A stretch of DNA of 64,000 bases from Alphaproteobacteria bacterium (GTDB lineage: Bacteria > Pseudomonadota > Alphaproteobacteria > UBA828), in the NCBI GenBank assembly GCA_022826345.1, contig JAJDVB010000141.1:1-64000 (forward strand), in the 5' to 3' direction. Both the position numbers and the translations under genes were made by a program. Shown here one piece after another: positions 1 through 9,889 of the stretch. Position 1 is the first letter of the stretch; each line of letters begins with the position of its first letter. The notes under the pieces were generated by a model that searched no databases, was not told the origin of the DNA, and saw only the letters and a list, made by a program, of their open reading frames with translations.

Positions 1-240
1 CCATGGGGTGGAAATCGCCGGATCGCCCTCTTCGCCGACCCGAGAGCCGCAGAAATCTGCGACCTCGCTGGGGTAAGAAAAATCTCAGATCACCTGGAGC
101 CCTTGCTCATCAAGGGATTCCCGACAGCGCACACGGCTCAGAACCAACGCTTTCGGAACAAACAAGAAACACTGTCCTTGGGCGGGGACAGTAGGTCCTA
201 CGGGTCGTCTGCGACCCGGTGCAACCCCTCGCGGGAATAG
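1..240 (+). CDS. possible 3' end of an unrecognised gene (partial)
   Basis: Frame 1 is open from the window edge to a TAG at 238-240 (79 codons seen). The first 50 or so residues look protein-like (segments such as RIALFADPRAAEICDLAG and DHLEPLLIKGFPTAH), while the last 25 look less so. The frame runs convergently into the last 43 bases of cas3 on the other strand and covers that gene's terminator. I do not recognise a family. It could equally be a chance open frame in GC-rich DNA, because its start lies outside the window. Confidence 0.3.
   Translation, partial: PWGGNRRIALFADPRAAEICDLAGVRKISDHLEPLLIKGFPTAHTAQNQRFRNKQETLSLGGDSRSYGSSATRCNPSRE
157..192 (-). terminator. rho-independent terminator of cas3
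   Basis: On the minus strand, five bases after the cas3 stop, ACTGTCC (192-186) pairs with GGACAGT (177-171) around an 8-nt loop. The stem is followed by GTTTCTTGTTTGTT (170-157). A 7-bp stem plus a T-rich run right after a stop codon fits an intrinsic terminator. It implies that cas3 is the last gene of its transcript, so any Cascade genes are transcribed separately or lie elsewhere. Confidence 0.6.
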
Positions 241-2747
241 CGAAACCGCCGCTCTCCGACCGACAGGACCAGGCCTTCCCCATTGGCGCTTGCCTTTACG
301 GGCTCGTTCATGCCGATACCGCGGGACCAGCGTGCCGGCAGGGTGATCCGCTCTATCTGGCGACCGAAGGGGCCGACGGCCGGCGGATCGAGCCTCAGCA
401 CGACTCCCTCCTCACCGAGCCGTGTAACGATCCGCTCGTCCGAATCAGGAAAGATCGCGTCTTCAAATCTCTCCTCGCGGTCCAGGGAGTTGAGGCCGGC
501 GATCATGCCTTCGGCCAACGCCGCGCCGCCGACCTTTCTCTCGTAACGCTTCCAATCGTGGCCTTTCTCTTCGATCAGCGCGGCGATGTGCTCGGGATGG
601 GTAGCACCCTCGACCAGCGCACGGTTCATCTGCGGTATCCGCCATTCCCGATTCTTTGCGATTGCTCGCCAAGTCAGCTCGAGCCCCGCGAGATCGCGAT
701 AGATTCCGTTGATACCCTCCGGCGTCTCCCACGCGCCAAGTCCGTTCTTGAACGCCGGTTTCGCGAGTGGGTCCAGCCCATCCTCCGGTAACAGCACCGC
801 AATGCGGGCACTATCGAAATCAGACGGTCGCCGGCAAATGTCATGCCGGTGAAGCCGACCGATTCGTTGCAGCAGCACATCCATCGGGCACAAGTCCGTG
901 ACGAGGAAATCGGCGTCGATATCGAGCGACTGCTCCAGCGTCTGCGTGCCGATGACGATGCAGCCTTTGCATTCCCGGTCCTGTTCCGGCTTCAGCGCCG
1001 CCTCCACGGCTTGATCCAGGAGGAAGCGGTCCTCTGCGGCGAACCGCCCGTGATGCAGCGCCGAGTGCCCTTCGACCTGCATGAGCAGGGTCTCCGCTTC
1101 GGCCTCCAGAATCGCACGCCACGTCGCCACCGCCGCCGCCACCGTGTTGCGGATTACCAGGACCCGAGCGCCGTGCTTCGCCGCTGAGATCGACCGCGCC
1201 GCCGCCGCCACCGGGTCCATCGTAGACACGGTCTCCAAGTGCACTGTCTTTGAGCGCTCCATTTCGCCGGCGGCACGTGGTCCGAGTTCTCCCCTCACCC
1301 ACACCGCTGGATAGGGCGCCGCATGAGCGGTCGTAGAATCTGGCAAGGCCTCGCCGGTCCAGCGGACTCGCGCTCGCGCGCCGAGTGTGGCGGACATCAG
1401 CATCGCGTATCCGCCAATCGCGAGATGTCCATCGAGAAGCCGCTTCAGAACTTCTGTCATGTAGGCATCGGAGGCATGAACCTCATCGATCACCAGAATG
1501 CTGCGACTGAGCGCGCTGCCCCGCAGATGCGCGTGCTTGACCCGAAGGCCCGCGAGCATGGCTTGGTCCACCGTGCCCACGGCAATCGTCGCGGCGAGGA
1601 ATCGGGTCGCGTGTTCGGCCGCCCAGCGCTGGGCAGCCGTATCCCTGTCGTCGTCCCATCGCACCTCCCATCCGGGCAGGCGATAGCCGTCGAACTCGCC
1701 CGCCCGCAACATGCCGGGGATGGCCAGTACTGGGTCCGGCGCGTCCTCGCCGAAAGTGCGCTGCATCGCCTCGACGACGCGCCGGTGCAGCTGGCGCGCC
1801 GCCGCGCGCGTGGGCACAGCGAAATAGAGACCGGAAACCTTGCCTGCCGCAAAGAGTTGAGCAAACCGCCACAGCGCAGCTTCGGTCTTGCCCGATCCGG
1901 TCTCGGCTTCGATAATGACCAGTCGGGCCTCAGCCCCCACCGCACCCACTACGTCCTGCGCGGGCCTCGGCGCTGCGAAACCCGTCATCTTCGTGAAATC
2001 GGGCGCAGACTCTTCGGCAAGCTTGCGAACATCCAGGCCAACCGCACTTAGCGCCTGTGCCGCCCGGCGATGCGCGGTGACGTCGTAGCAGGGATCGAAT
2101 GGCGCCTTGAACTCGAAGAACCGCTGGTCCGATCCGATCCAGTCGGCAAGGGCGGCGAGTCCGGCGACCGCATGGTGGAACCGGGGAGTATCCGGCAGCG
2201 GCTCCGCGGCCGTATCGAAGGCTTCGGCAAACCACCGGGTAAACGCGTCGGCTATCGTCCGTGCCTCCGCTCGCCAATCGTAGTGCAGCAATGATCGCCC
2301 ATCCCAGTCCCTGAGCGTCGGGCCGGCCGGCGGCGACACGGGTCGGCCATGGTGCGCGACCGCTGCAGCCAGGAGAGGGCCGACCGCCTCACCCCATGTC
2401 ATTATCCGGTGCATCGTCCCATTGAATGGATGCTCCGGCCACTTGAGGGCGAGCGTCAAGAACGCCCAGCTTTCCTTCAGGTGACCACGCACCGGCCCGG
2501 ACCATGCCCTGTTTGGCCAGCCCTTGGCCTGAAATCCCGGATGCAACTTCCCGATGTCGTGCAGGAACACCAACGCCGACAGCCGGTGTCGTTGCACGTC
2601 GTCCAGCGGCAATCTGGCTGCCTTGTCCAACCGGTCGCGAACGACCGGCAGTTCGATCATCCGCACAAAGACCGCCGCGACATCCATGCAGTGATGCGCG
2701 AGCGGATGAGTTTTCTCGCCGTCCAGTTTGCCCCACGCCTCACGCAT
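198..2747 (-). CDS. cas3: CRISPR-associated nuclease/helicase Cas3 (type I-E-like)
   Basis: Encodes 849 residues. Cas3 is recruited by the Cascade-crRNA complex and unwinds and degrades target DNA. An N-terminal HD nuclease domain is visible: H18/H19, the metal motif LHDIGK with H63-D64, and AHH at 131-133. The superfamily 2 helicase part follows: Walker A ETGSGKTE with K287, DEVH box at 421-424, SATLG, and a late QRIGRLHRH motif. WGK near the N-terminus, ADWIGSD near 202-207 and KHAHLR before the DEVH box are typical of type I-E Cas3. Length is normal and all key residues are present. No cse1, cas7, cas5, cas6, cas1, cas2 or repeat array is in view; these may lie left of base 1. It diverges from a conjugative relaxase 133 bp away, which suggests carriage on a mobile element. 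Confidence 0.93.
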   Translation of the reverse strand: MREAWGKLDGEKTHPLAHHCMDVAAVFVRMIELPVVRDRLDKAARLPLDDVQRHRLSALVFLHDIGKLHPGFQAKGWPNRAWSGPVRGHLKESWAFLTLALKWPEHPFNGTMHRIMTWGEAVGPLLAAAVAHHGRPVSPPAGPTLRDWDGRSLLHYDWRAEARTIADAFTRWFAEAFDTAAEPLPDTPRFHHAVAGLAALADWIGSDQRFFEFKAPFDPCYDVTAHRRAAQALSAVGLDVRKLAEESAPDFTKMTGFAAPRPAQDVVGAVGAEARLVIIEAETGSGKTEAALWRFAQLFAAGKVSGLYFAVPTRAAARQLHRRVVEAMQRTFGEDAPDPVLAIPGMLRAGEFDGYRLPGWEVRWDDDRDTAAQRWAAEHATRFLAATIAVGTVDQAMLAGLRVKHAHLRGSALSRSILVIDEVHASDAYMTEVLKRLLDGHLAIGGYAMLMSATLGARARVRWTGEALPDSTTAHAAPYPAVWVRGELGPRAAGEMERSKTVHLETVSTMDPVAAAARSISAAKHGARVLVIRNTVAAAVATWRAILEAEAETLLMQVEGHSALHHGRFAAEDRFLLDQAVEAALKPEQDRECKGCIVIGTQTLEQSLDIDADFLVTDLCPMDVLLQRIGRLHRHDICRRPSDFDSARIAVLLPEDGLDPLAKPAFKNGLGAWETPEGINGIYRDLAGLELTWRAIAKNREWRIPQMNRALVEGATHPEHIAALIEEKGHDWKRYERKVGGAALAEGMIAGLNSLDREERFEDAIFPDSDERIVTRLGEEGVVLRLDPPAVGPFGRQIERITLPARWSRGIGMNEPVKASANGEGLVLSVGERRFRYSREGLHRVADDP

Positions 2748-2880
2748 CTCGCTTCATTCAGCCACCTTGTTGCTAATCGTAGAGCTACCGTCTCGCGCAT
2801 GAATTCGCGTTCAGGAGCCACTCCAATGCACGATCGGATTTGGCCGCGATTTATTCCACGGGCCGCTATGATCTTGCGTC

Positions 2881-5800
2881 ATGGTCGCGACGGTCCGCAA
2901 CCTGACCTCTTCGTCTGCCACGTCGGAGTATTTCCGCCAGGACGGCGGCTACTATCTCCGGGATGGCGAGGACGCGGCGGACCTTCGGGCCAAGCGGGCC
3001 GAGCACCGGAATGCGAGTACCTGGCACGGGGCGGGTGCGGTTGCCCTGGGACTGCACCCCGGCAAGCCGGTCGCGGCCGGCGCCTTCGAGAAGCTTCTTC
3101 AGGGCCACGTGATCGGAACAGGGACTCGGCTCGGGCGCCTGCGTGACGGACAGCACGAGCACCGTCCGGGCTTCGACATCACGTTCTCGGCGCCGAAGTC
3201 GGTGTCGCTGGCGGCGCTTCTGCCGACGGAGGAGCACCCGCACGGCGACGGGGCGGTCATTCGCGCGCACAGTGCGGCGGTGCGCGAGACGCTCGACTGG
3301 ATCGAGGCAACGCTGCTGGAGACCCGGGGCTGGGACCCCGCCACCGGCAAACGCCCGCGGGTGAAGGCGCCCTGGATGGTGGCCGCGCTGTTCCGCCACA
3401 TCGCGAGCCGCAACCTCGATCCGCAGCTCCACACTCACGCGGTGATCGCCAACATGACCCGGGACGAGGAGGGGCGGTGGAAGAGCGTGGAGCCGACCCT
3501 TCTGCACCGCAATGCGAGACTGATCGGGGCGTATTACCGCGACCGGCTGGCACGGCAGCTGATGGAGAGGGGCTATTCGATCGAGCCGGCGATGGTGGGC
3601 CGGCTGCCGAGCTTCGAGCTTGCGGGCTACGGCCGGGAGGTGCGGGAAGCGTTCTCGACGCGCAGGCACGAGATCCTGGCCTATGTGGACGAGAGGGGCT
3701 GGGATCGCAGCGGAGCGGCGATGCAGGCGGCGACGCTGGCAACGCGCAAGCAGAAGGCGGAGCCGGTGCGGGCTCAGCTGCAGGAGCTATGGCGGGACCG
3801 TGCACAGGAATTGCGCCTCGACACGGCGCTCGCAGAGGCGCGCTCCGGGCAGGCGATCGTGCTTCCGGAGAGTCCGTCGGCGCTGGCGATCGTGCGCCGC
3901 TGCATGCGCCAGCTCGAGGAACGGCAATCGGTCTTCTCCGAGCAAGATCTCGAGGCGCTGGCCCTCGGCCATTCGCCGGGCCGGCATTCGCTCGGGGAGA
4001 TCCGTGACGCGATCGCCTGGCTGGTCCGCGACGGCCACCTTGTCGAGGCCGAGCTGCGGCGCGCCGACCGGGCCTTCGTCACCGATCGCGCGCTGAAGGC
4101 GGAACGCTCCACAATCGCCATGGTGAAGGCCGGGATCGGCGCCGGCACGGCGCTGGCGCAGGAGAAGGACGTGGTGGCCCGTCTCGACGGCGCCGGGCTC
4201 ACCGAAGGACAGGAGGAGGCGGTTCGCACGATCCTGCTGGCGCGCGACCGGATCGTCGGCGTGCAGGGCAGGGCCGGGACCGGCAAGACGACGATGCTGC
4301 GCCAGGTCCGGGAGCTTGCCGGGGACAGGCCGGTGATCGGCCTGGCACCCTCGACCGCCGCTGCCGCTGTGCTGGGGCGCGAGACCGGCATTCATGCCCG
4401 CACGCTTCAGTGGCTCCTGGCGCGCCGCCGGGCGGCGGGCGGCAACGGACAGGCGCTGGAGGCGTTGAAGGAGACCTTCGGCGGCGCGGTGCTGGTGCTG
4501 GACGAGGCCTCGATGGTCTCGACCGACCAGATGCGCTCGCTCTTGCGGGTGGCGGACGAGCTCGACGCTTCCCGCGTGGTGCTGGTGGGCGACAGCAGCC
4601 AGCTTCGCGCGGTAGAGGCGGGGCAGCCGTTCCGGCTATTGCAGCGGGCGGGGATGACGACGGCCACGATGGACGACATCCTGCGCCAGCGTAACCCGGA
4701 GCTGCGGGCGGCGGTGCAGGCGGTTCTGGCGGGCGATCCCGGCGAGGCGGTGGAGCTGCTCGGCAGCAGCGTGCACGAGGTGGCGCACGAAGAGCTCGGC
4801 CAGAAGGCGGCGCAGGCCTGGCTGGCGCTCGACACCGCCACCCGCGACAACACCCTCCTGGTCGCACCCACCCATGCGCTGAGGGAAGAGATCAACCGGA
4901 CCGTCCGGGAAGCGCTGGCGAGCGAGGGGGTGCTCCGGGGGAAGACGCTCGGGATCGAGCGCCTGGTCAGCCTGGGCTTGACCCGGACCGAGAAGGGCGA
5001 TGTGCGCAACTACCGGGAAGGGGACCTCGTGGTGTTCCACCACGACCTGGTGAACTACCGGCTGAAGAAGGACGAGATCCTGACGGTGACCGGGATCGAG
5101 TACGACCGGGTGATGCTGCTGCATCCCGACGGCAAGCCGCGCTGGATCCGGCCTGCGGGCTCGGTCCGATACCAGCTCGACGTCTACGAGACCCGTCCCA
5201 TGGAGATCCGAGCGGGCGACCGGGTCCGCTGGACCCGGAACGACAGGAAGCGGTCGCTCGTCAACGGCGAGCGGGCCGAGGTGGAGGGGATCGCCAAGGG
5301 CCGGGTGCGGTTCCGGCTGGATGACGGGCGGGGGCTGTCGCTGCGGGTGGACGATCCGCAGCTGCGGCATATCGACCACGCCTGGAGTTCGACGGTGCAC
5401 GGCGCGCAGGGGAGCACGGCGGAGGGGGTGATCGCGGTGCTGGATTCGAGCCACGGCGCGCTTGCCGACCAGTCGACCTTCTACGTCGAGATCAGCCGGG
5501 CGCGGGACCGGGCGGTGGTGCTCACCGACAACGCCGAGGAGCTGGTGAAGGTTCTGGCCGACAACACCGGGGAGCGGCCGACGGCGCTTGAGGCGGTCGA
5601 CGCGCCGATCGAGCTTGAGCCGGAGGAGATCGTGCGGCTGCTGGCGGAGGGGGAGCCGTTCTGGTCGCTGCGCGACGAATGGCAGGCGCTGGAACGGCAG
5701 GCGCGGCGCGAGGGCACGGTGCTGTTCCTGGTGGATGGCTACGGGGCGCTGATCGGGCGGGCGCGGGAGCTCGCCGGGAACCCGGACCTGCCGGCCGCGA

Positions 5801-8337
5801 CCAGGGAGGTGGTGGACGGGCTGCTGGCTTACGACCGTGCCTGCCGGGAGGGGGACAGGGCGGCGGTGGAGTTTCTCGGGCTTCTCGATGGGCATGACGC
5901 AAGGAGGCGCGGGCTGGACGAGGCCGCCGGGTCCGCAACGTACCCGGTTGCCGGGCTGGAAGACTACCCGGACTGGCGGGAGATGTCGGGGCGGCTCGCG
6001 GCGAACGGCGAGGTCCTGCTCGCAGAGCTTGGCGAGCGCGCGGGCGAGGCCGGCGGCACGATCTCCCGGCGCCTCGGGAAACTCGCCGACCTGCTGGCGG
6101 TCGACGACGCGGTCCTCGACTTCGACACGCGGCGCCGCGAGGTAGAGGCGCGGGCCGCGGCGGACGACACGATTCCGTTCTACGCCGAGGGGTATGACGG
6201 TCTCGTCGAGCGCGCCAGGAAACTCACGGAGCGGTCCCCCCTCCCGGCATGGGCGCTGGCGTCGGCCAGGGAGGTCCTCGACCATGCAGAGGCATGGGAA
6301 GAACGGAAGGCGGCAATCGTCGCGCTTCAAGCTTCGGCGACCCGGCTTCTGGACGAGCGCACGACGCTGGAGGACCGCGCCCGCACGGCTGGCCCGCCCC
6401 TGTTCATCCCGCCCACCGAACTGGCGGGCTATGCCGGCTGGCTGGCGCGCTGCGGAGAGGCGGGCGAGCGCTGGCGCGCCATGCAGGATGATCCGGATGC
6501 ATGGCGACCCCATGATGCATGGCAGCCCCATCTCGACCGGATGAAGGATGAAGCGGGGGAGATCGCAGCCGCCGTCGATCGGCTCGACCGACTCGGCGAC
6601 CACGACCTGGCCTGGGCAGGTGTGTTCCAGAAGCGTCTGGCGATGGCGGAGCGGGCGAAGGCGGAGAGCGTCATCGCCTTCTATCTGCCGGGCTGGGAGG
6701 AGCTCGTCGAGGAGGCGCGCGTGCTCGGCAAGCGGGAAGGTTTGCCGGACCAGGCCGGGGAGATGGCGCGGCGGGTGCTGGACTACGACCGCGAACGCGG
6801 CAGGGAGCGCGCCACCGTCGACGGTTTCCTCGACGGGGCCGGGCAACATGGGCAGTACTGGGACACCCTGCAGGAAGAAGCGAAGCGGCGGACCGGGCAG
6901 GACCCGGACTTCCTCGTCACCGGCCTGCCCGGCTACCGGTCCCTCAGCGACTCTTGGGGGAAGCTGCTGACGACGGGACGTTCGATCCACAAGGACGAGG
7001 ACACCTATGCTCCCCATCTCGACCGGATACCGGGCGTCAGGGAAACGCTGGCTGCCGCGCTGGAGCGGATGGAGAGTCACCATCTGCTCGACCGCTTCGT
7101 CTCGGTGAAGGCCCGGATCGAGGGTGCGAAGCACAGCGCGCTCGCGCAGGGCATATCGCCCGCCGACGACGAGGAGTGCGGCAAGGCCATGCGCCGAGCG
7201 GAGCACCTGGCCAGGGAACCCGACCTTGACGAAGCGGCCCGGCGCTGGCTGCAGGCACAGATTGACGATCATGCTTCGCTGTCAGTCCATTGGACGGCGT
7301 TCCAGCGCCTGTTCCGGGAGGCGAACGAGTTGGACGAGCAATACCGTCAAATCGAGGAACGCGCGAAGCGAGAGAACGTGCCGTTGTCGCTGCTGGCCGA
7401 ATGGCCGGCATGGCAGGAACGACACCGCGCGTTCGAGGAAGACGTCCGGTGGGCGCTGAACGGGGACGAAGACACCCGGGAGCGCTGGCAAGGCCGCCCC
7501 GAGATGCTTGAGCGCATTGATAACGGACTCCGGCTCTCACGCGAGCGGGAAGCCGTTCCGAAGCTGGAGGCGGCCCGGATCGCGGACATGGTGGGTGCCG
7601 AGCTTGCCCGGCTCCGCGACCCCGGCGCCTCTCATGCATTCACCAGACCCTGGACGGGGCAGGAGCCGCTGCTCGCGGGCGAGCGGATCAGTCTGCAGCT
7701 ACCGGAAGACGGATCGCGACTCGAAGCGGTGGTGCGCCGGCCCGGACGGGCCGGTGAATGGGCCCCCGAAGACGAGGTGGAGCTCGAGTGGGTTGCGGCG
7801 GTGACGGGCCGGATGCCGGAGGAACCGGTAAAAGAAATGTCCTGGCTGGAGCTCGCGGGCTGCGACGTCCTTCAGGCGGAGTGGAGTGACGAGAGGCTCC
7901 GGCAGGCGGAACTGGAGCGCCAGCGGCCGGAACCCCCGGACCGCTATGCGCTTGCCTGCTCACGGGATCTCACCGTGGGCGACCGGTTGTGGTGCAGCGA
8001 GGTCGTCGATACGGAGACGGCTGCGCCGGAGAGCACGCACCTGGGCCACCCGGCGGTCGTGCAGGTCGAGCTGGAGGCGGTCTACAGAACGGCGGGGAAG
8101 ACCGAAGCGGAGGACATCTGCACGCTTCGCGAGCTCTCGCGTTCGGACGACGAGCCCTGCCGGGAGATCGACCTTTCGCTCCACGAACTTATGGCGTTCG
8201 CGCGCGCGCGCGCATTCCGGGACGACGAGGACGAGCGCTGGTCCGAGGCGCTCGCCCAGAAGATGGAGCTGGACCAGAGACGGGCCATATTGCAACAGGA
8301 AGGACTGCACCGTGTCATGAGTATGAAGCCCTGGTGA
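2881..8337 (+). CDS. MobF-family conjugative relaxase-helicase (TraA/TrwC-like), giant form
   Basis: Encodes 1818 residues. Such proteins nick one strand at oriT, bind its 5' end covalently through tyrosine and unwind the plasmid during conjugation. The relaxase part shows candidate tyrosines Y17, Y24 and Y25, the motif HRPGFDITFSAPKS with D100, and a metal-binding histidine cluster H173, H184, H186. A RecD-like superfamily 1 helicase follows, with Walker A GRAGTGKTT (K469) and DEASM (541-545). From about residue 930 to 1510 there is a long helical region with loosely repeated units of 75-95 residues marked by an aromatic-x-x-L motif, near 942, 1024, 1100, 1178, 1268, 1348 and 1506. The last 250 residues are not recognised. 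It is longer than TrwC (about 970) or TraI (about 1750). The ATG start gives the usual MVATVR beginning. No coupling protein or type IV secretion genes are in view. Confidence 0.92.
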   Translation: MVATVRNLTSSSATSEYFRQDGGYYLRDGEDAADLRAKRAEHRNASTWHGAGAVALGLHPGKPVAAGAFEKLLQGHVIGTGTRLGRLRDGQHEHRPGFDITFSAPKSVSLAALLPTEEHPHGDGAVIRAHSAAVRETLDWIEATLLETRGWDPATGKRPRVKAPWMVAALFRHIASRNLDPQLHTHAVIANMTRDEEGRWKSVEPTLLHRNARLIGAYYRDRLARQLMERGYSIEPAMVGRLPSFELAGYGREVREAFSTRRHEILAYVDERGWDRSGAAMQAATLATRKQKAEPVRAQLQELWRDRAQELRLDTALAEARSGQAIVLPESPSALAIVRRCMRQLEERQSVFSEQDLEALALGHSPGRHSLGEIRDAIAWLVRDGHLVEAELRRADRAFVTDRALKAERSTIAMVKAGIGAGTALAQEKDVVARLDGAGLTEGQEEAVRTILLARDRIVGVQGRAGTGKTTMLRQVRELAGDRPVIGLAPSTAAAAVLGRETGIHARTLQWLLARRRAAGGNGQALEALKETFGGAVLVLDEASMVSTDQMRSLLRVADELDASRVVLVGDSSQLRAVEAGQPFRLLQRAGMTTATMDDILRQRNPELRAAVQAVLAGDPGEAVELLGSSVHEVAHEELGQKAAQAWLALDTATRDNTLLVAPTHALREEINRTVREALASEGVLRGKTLGIERLVSLGLTRTEKGDVRNYREGDLVVFHHDLVNYRLKKDEILTVTGIEYDRVMLLHPDGKPRWIRPAGSVRYQLDVYETRPMEIRAGDRVRWTRNDRKRSLVNGERAEVEGIAKGRVRFRLDDGRGLSLRVDDPQLRHIDHAWSSTVHGAQGSTAEGVIAVLDSSHGALADQSTFYVEISRARDRAVVLTDNAEELVKVLADNTGERPTALEAVDAPIELEPEEIVRLLAEGEPFWSLRDEWQALERQARREGTVLFLVDGYGALIGRARELAGNPDLPAATREVVDGLLAYDRACREGDRAAVEFLGLLDGHDARRRGLDEAAGSATYPVAGLEDYPDWREMSGRLAANGEVLLAELGERAGEAGGTISRRLGKLADLLAVDDAVLDFDTRRREVEARAAADDTIPFYAEGYDGLVERARKLTERSPLPAWALASAREVLDHAEAWEERKAAIVALQASATRLLDERTTLEDRARTAGPPLFIPPTELAGYAGWLARCGEAGERWRAMQDDPDAWRPHDAWQPHLDRMKDEAGEIAAAVDRLDRLGDHDLAWAGVFQKRLAMAERAKAESVIAFYLPGWEELVEEARVLGKREGLPDQAGEMARRVLDYDRERGRERATVDGFLDGAGQHGQYWDTLQEEAKRRTGQDPDFLVTGLPGYRSLSDSWGKLLTTGRSIHKDEDTYAPHLDRIPGVRETLAAALERMESHHLLDRFVSVKARIEGAKHSALAQGISPADDEECGKAMRRAEHLAREPDLDEAARRWLQAQIDDHASLSVHWTAFQRLFREANELDEQYRQIEERAKRENVPLSLLAEWPAWQERHRAFEEDVRWALNGDEDTRERWQGRPEMLERIDNGLRLSREREAVPKLEAARIADMVGAELARLRDPGASHAFTRPWTGQEPLLAGERISLQLPEDGSRLEAVVRRPGRAGEWAPEDEVELEWVAAVTGRMPEEPVKEMSWLELAGCDVLQAEWSDERLRQAELERQRPEPPDRYALACSRDLTVGDRLWCSEVVDTETAAPESTHLGHPAVVQVELEAVYRTAGKTEAEDICTLRELSRSDDEPCREIDLSLHELMAFARARAFRDDEDERWSEALAQKMELDQRRAILQQEGLHRVMSMKPW

Positions 8338-8492
8338 CCGATCCTGCCCGCACCGTCTGCATCGACGAGGGTTCTCAGGACCTGTCGCTCGTGTCTTGCA
8401 CTCTCTGCCGTGAAGGAGGCCGGCGAACATATTGAAAGCGCCTTCTTTCCGATCGCCGGGTCGCCGCATGCGCAGCGCCGCCGGCGAGATGC

Positions 8493-9406
8493 TCACGACT
8501 CGATCCAGCCCGCCCGGTGCCTGGCCGCGCCGCCAAAGAAGGCAAGGCACGCCCGCGCCAGCGATCTCCGCCTTCCCGCCGTCGTGAGCACGGCATGGAA
8601 GCTCCTGCCTGTCTCGACGAAGCCGCCCGCCTGCATCACCAGAGTGCCGGCCTCCACGTGCCGTCCGATCAGATGACGCCAACCGAGCACGAGGCCGCGG
8701 CCGGCAACGGCTGCGTCCAGCGCCTGGGCGTGGCTCTCGACGACTTCGTACCGGGGGTCCGGGGGCGGACGCCCCGCGGCCTCGAACCAGCGCTCCCAGG
8801 ACGCTCCGCCCTCGTCAGGCCCCGCGAGATCGAGAAGGGTCAGCCCCTTCCAGCCCACCGCAGGTCCGTTCAGAACCTGCGCATGAGCGGCGGCGTAGCC
8901 GGGAGAGCAGAAGGCGCCGACGGCTCCCCCGGCAACCGTCACGCGGTGCCTGGGTGCGGCAGTCTCCGCGTCCCAGGTCAGCATCAGATCGGCGGCGGTC
9001 TCGGACGGCGCGGGCGCTGCTGCGTTTGTGTGGGCGAGAATGCGGATCCGGACGTGATCTCCAAGCGCCGCTTTCAGCGCCTCATAGCGCTGCATCGCGA
9101 AGAGTTGCGACAACTCGTCCAGACAGGCGATCGCCACTTCCGTCCCGTCCTCGCTGGAGTGTTCCGCAATCTCCGCGGCCCCGTCATGGAGGGCGTCGAG
9201 AGCCACAAGGACCGACTCGTGAAAGCGCAGCCCCGCGTCGGTCAGGCTCACCCCGATCCGGGAGCGCTCGAACAGCCGTGCCGAGAGCTGGCCCTCAAGT
9301 TGCGCGATGACCCGGCTGATCGCCGACTGCGAGGTGCCGAGCTCCCTCTCACATGGGATAAGCTGCCGTGCCGCACCGCGCTCTCGAAGGCGATCAGGGC
9401 GCTCAT
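8493..9406 (-). pseudogene. LysR-family regulator, frameshifted after the first DNA-binding helix
   Basis: The downstream frame reads ELGTSQSAISRVIAQLE, a LysR helix-turn-helix, and then a typical effector-binding domain to the TGA at 8493-8495. The expected N-terminus, MSALIAFESAVRHGSLSH, is present but in another frame, starting at ATG 9406-9404. The two frames meet at about 9343-9352; adding one base in the GTGAGAGG stretch would restore a GcvA-like LysR protein of about 300 residues. It is either a decayed gene or a sequencing/assembly error. No target gene is obvious: the type I secretion operon lies upstream on the same strand, beyond a 600-bp gap. Confidence 0.72.
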
Positions 9407-9640
9407 GGAGGGGAGCCCAAGAGGCCTCGCATACGCTCGGCCCGGGCTGGCCCAAGGCCAGCCCCCACATCACCAAGGAGAGGGACCACACCGCCAAATC
9501 CGGGAGAGACTGCGCGCTGGCGCGCGCCCGCAGCACGGTCAAGTGTTGCCAGAACTGCGGTCAAATGAACCGGAATCCGCAGGCAGACAGGGCGGTGCCG
9601 GTCGACACCGTCAACGGCAGCCGCAGGCCGCAGCCCCCGC

Positions 9641-9702
9641 GGTTCCCGAGTCCCGGTTCCGCCAACGCCTAGGGGTTCGAGGCGGAACCGCCTTCGGGAA
9701 CC
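9641..9702. repeat. 62-bp two-step inverted repeat
   Basis: The outer arms GGTTCCCGA (9641-9649) and TCGGGAACC (9694-9702) and the inner arms GGTTCCGCC (9655-9663) and GGCGGAACC (9681-9689) are all perfect 9-bp pairs. They are separated by a 5/4-nt internal loop and capped by a 17-nt loop. No T-run follows on either strand, so it is not a simple terminator. It could be a recombination or replication/transfer site, or a REP-type hairpin. No second copy was noticed in the window. Confidence 0.6.
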
Positions 9703-9889
9703 AGCTCTCCCGACGGCCTGTCGGGCGCCGCGCCTCCGTCGTCACATCGCGTTGCGGCCGGCACGTGGCTGGAAGCCAGCTTCGGGCCATGGCGGCACTG
9801 CGCAATCGGCCATTCGACACCGCAGCGATACCTCTCCCCTCCGGCAACAATGACCGATCAGTCCGGAAAATGCGCGTGCCCGTCACGCG

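Noticed and set aside
1..2880. CRISPR repeat-spacer array
   Set aside because: No regularly spaced repeats were found in or near cas3.
4636..7272. 878-residue minus-strand open frame opposite the relaxase
   Set aside because: Shadow of the MobF gene in GC-rich DNA; no start region, ribosome site or motif, and biased composition.
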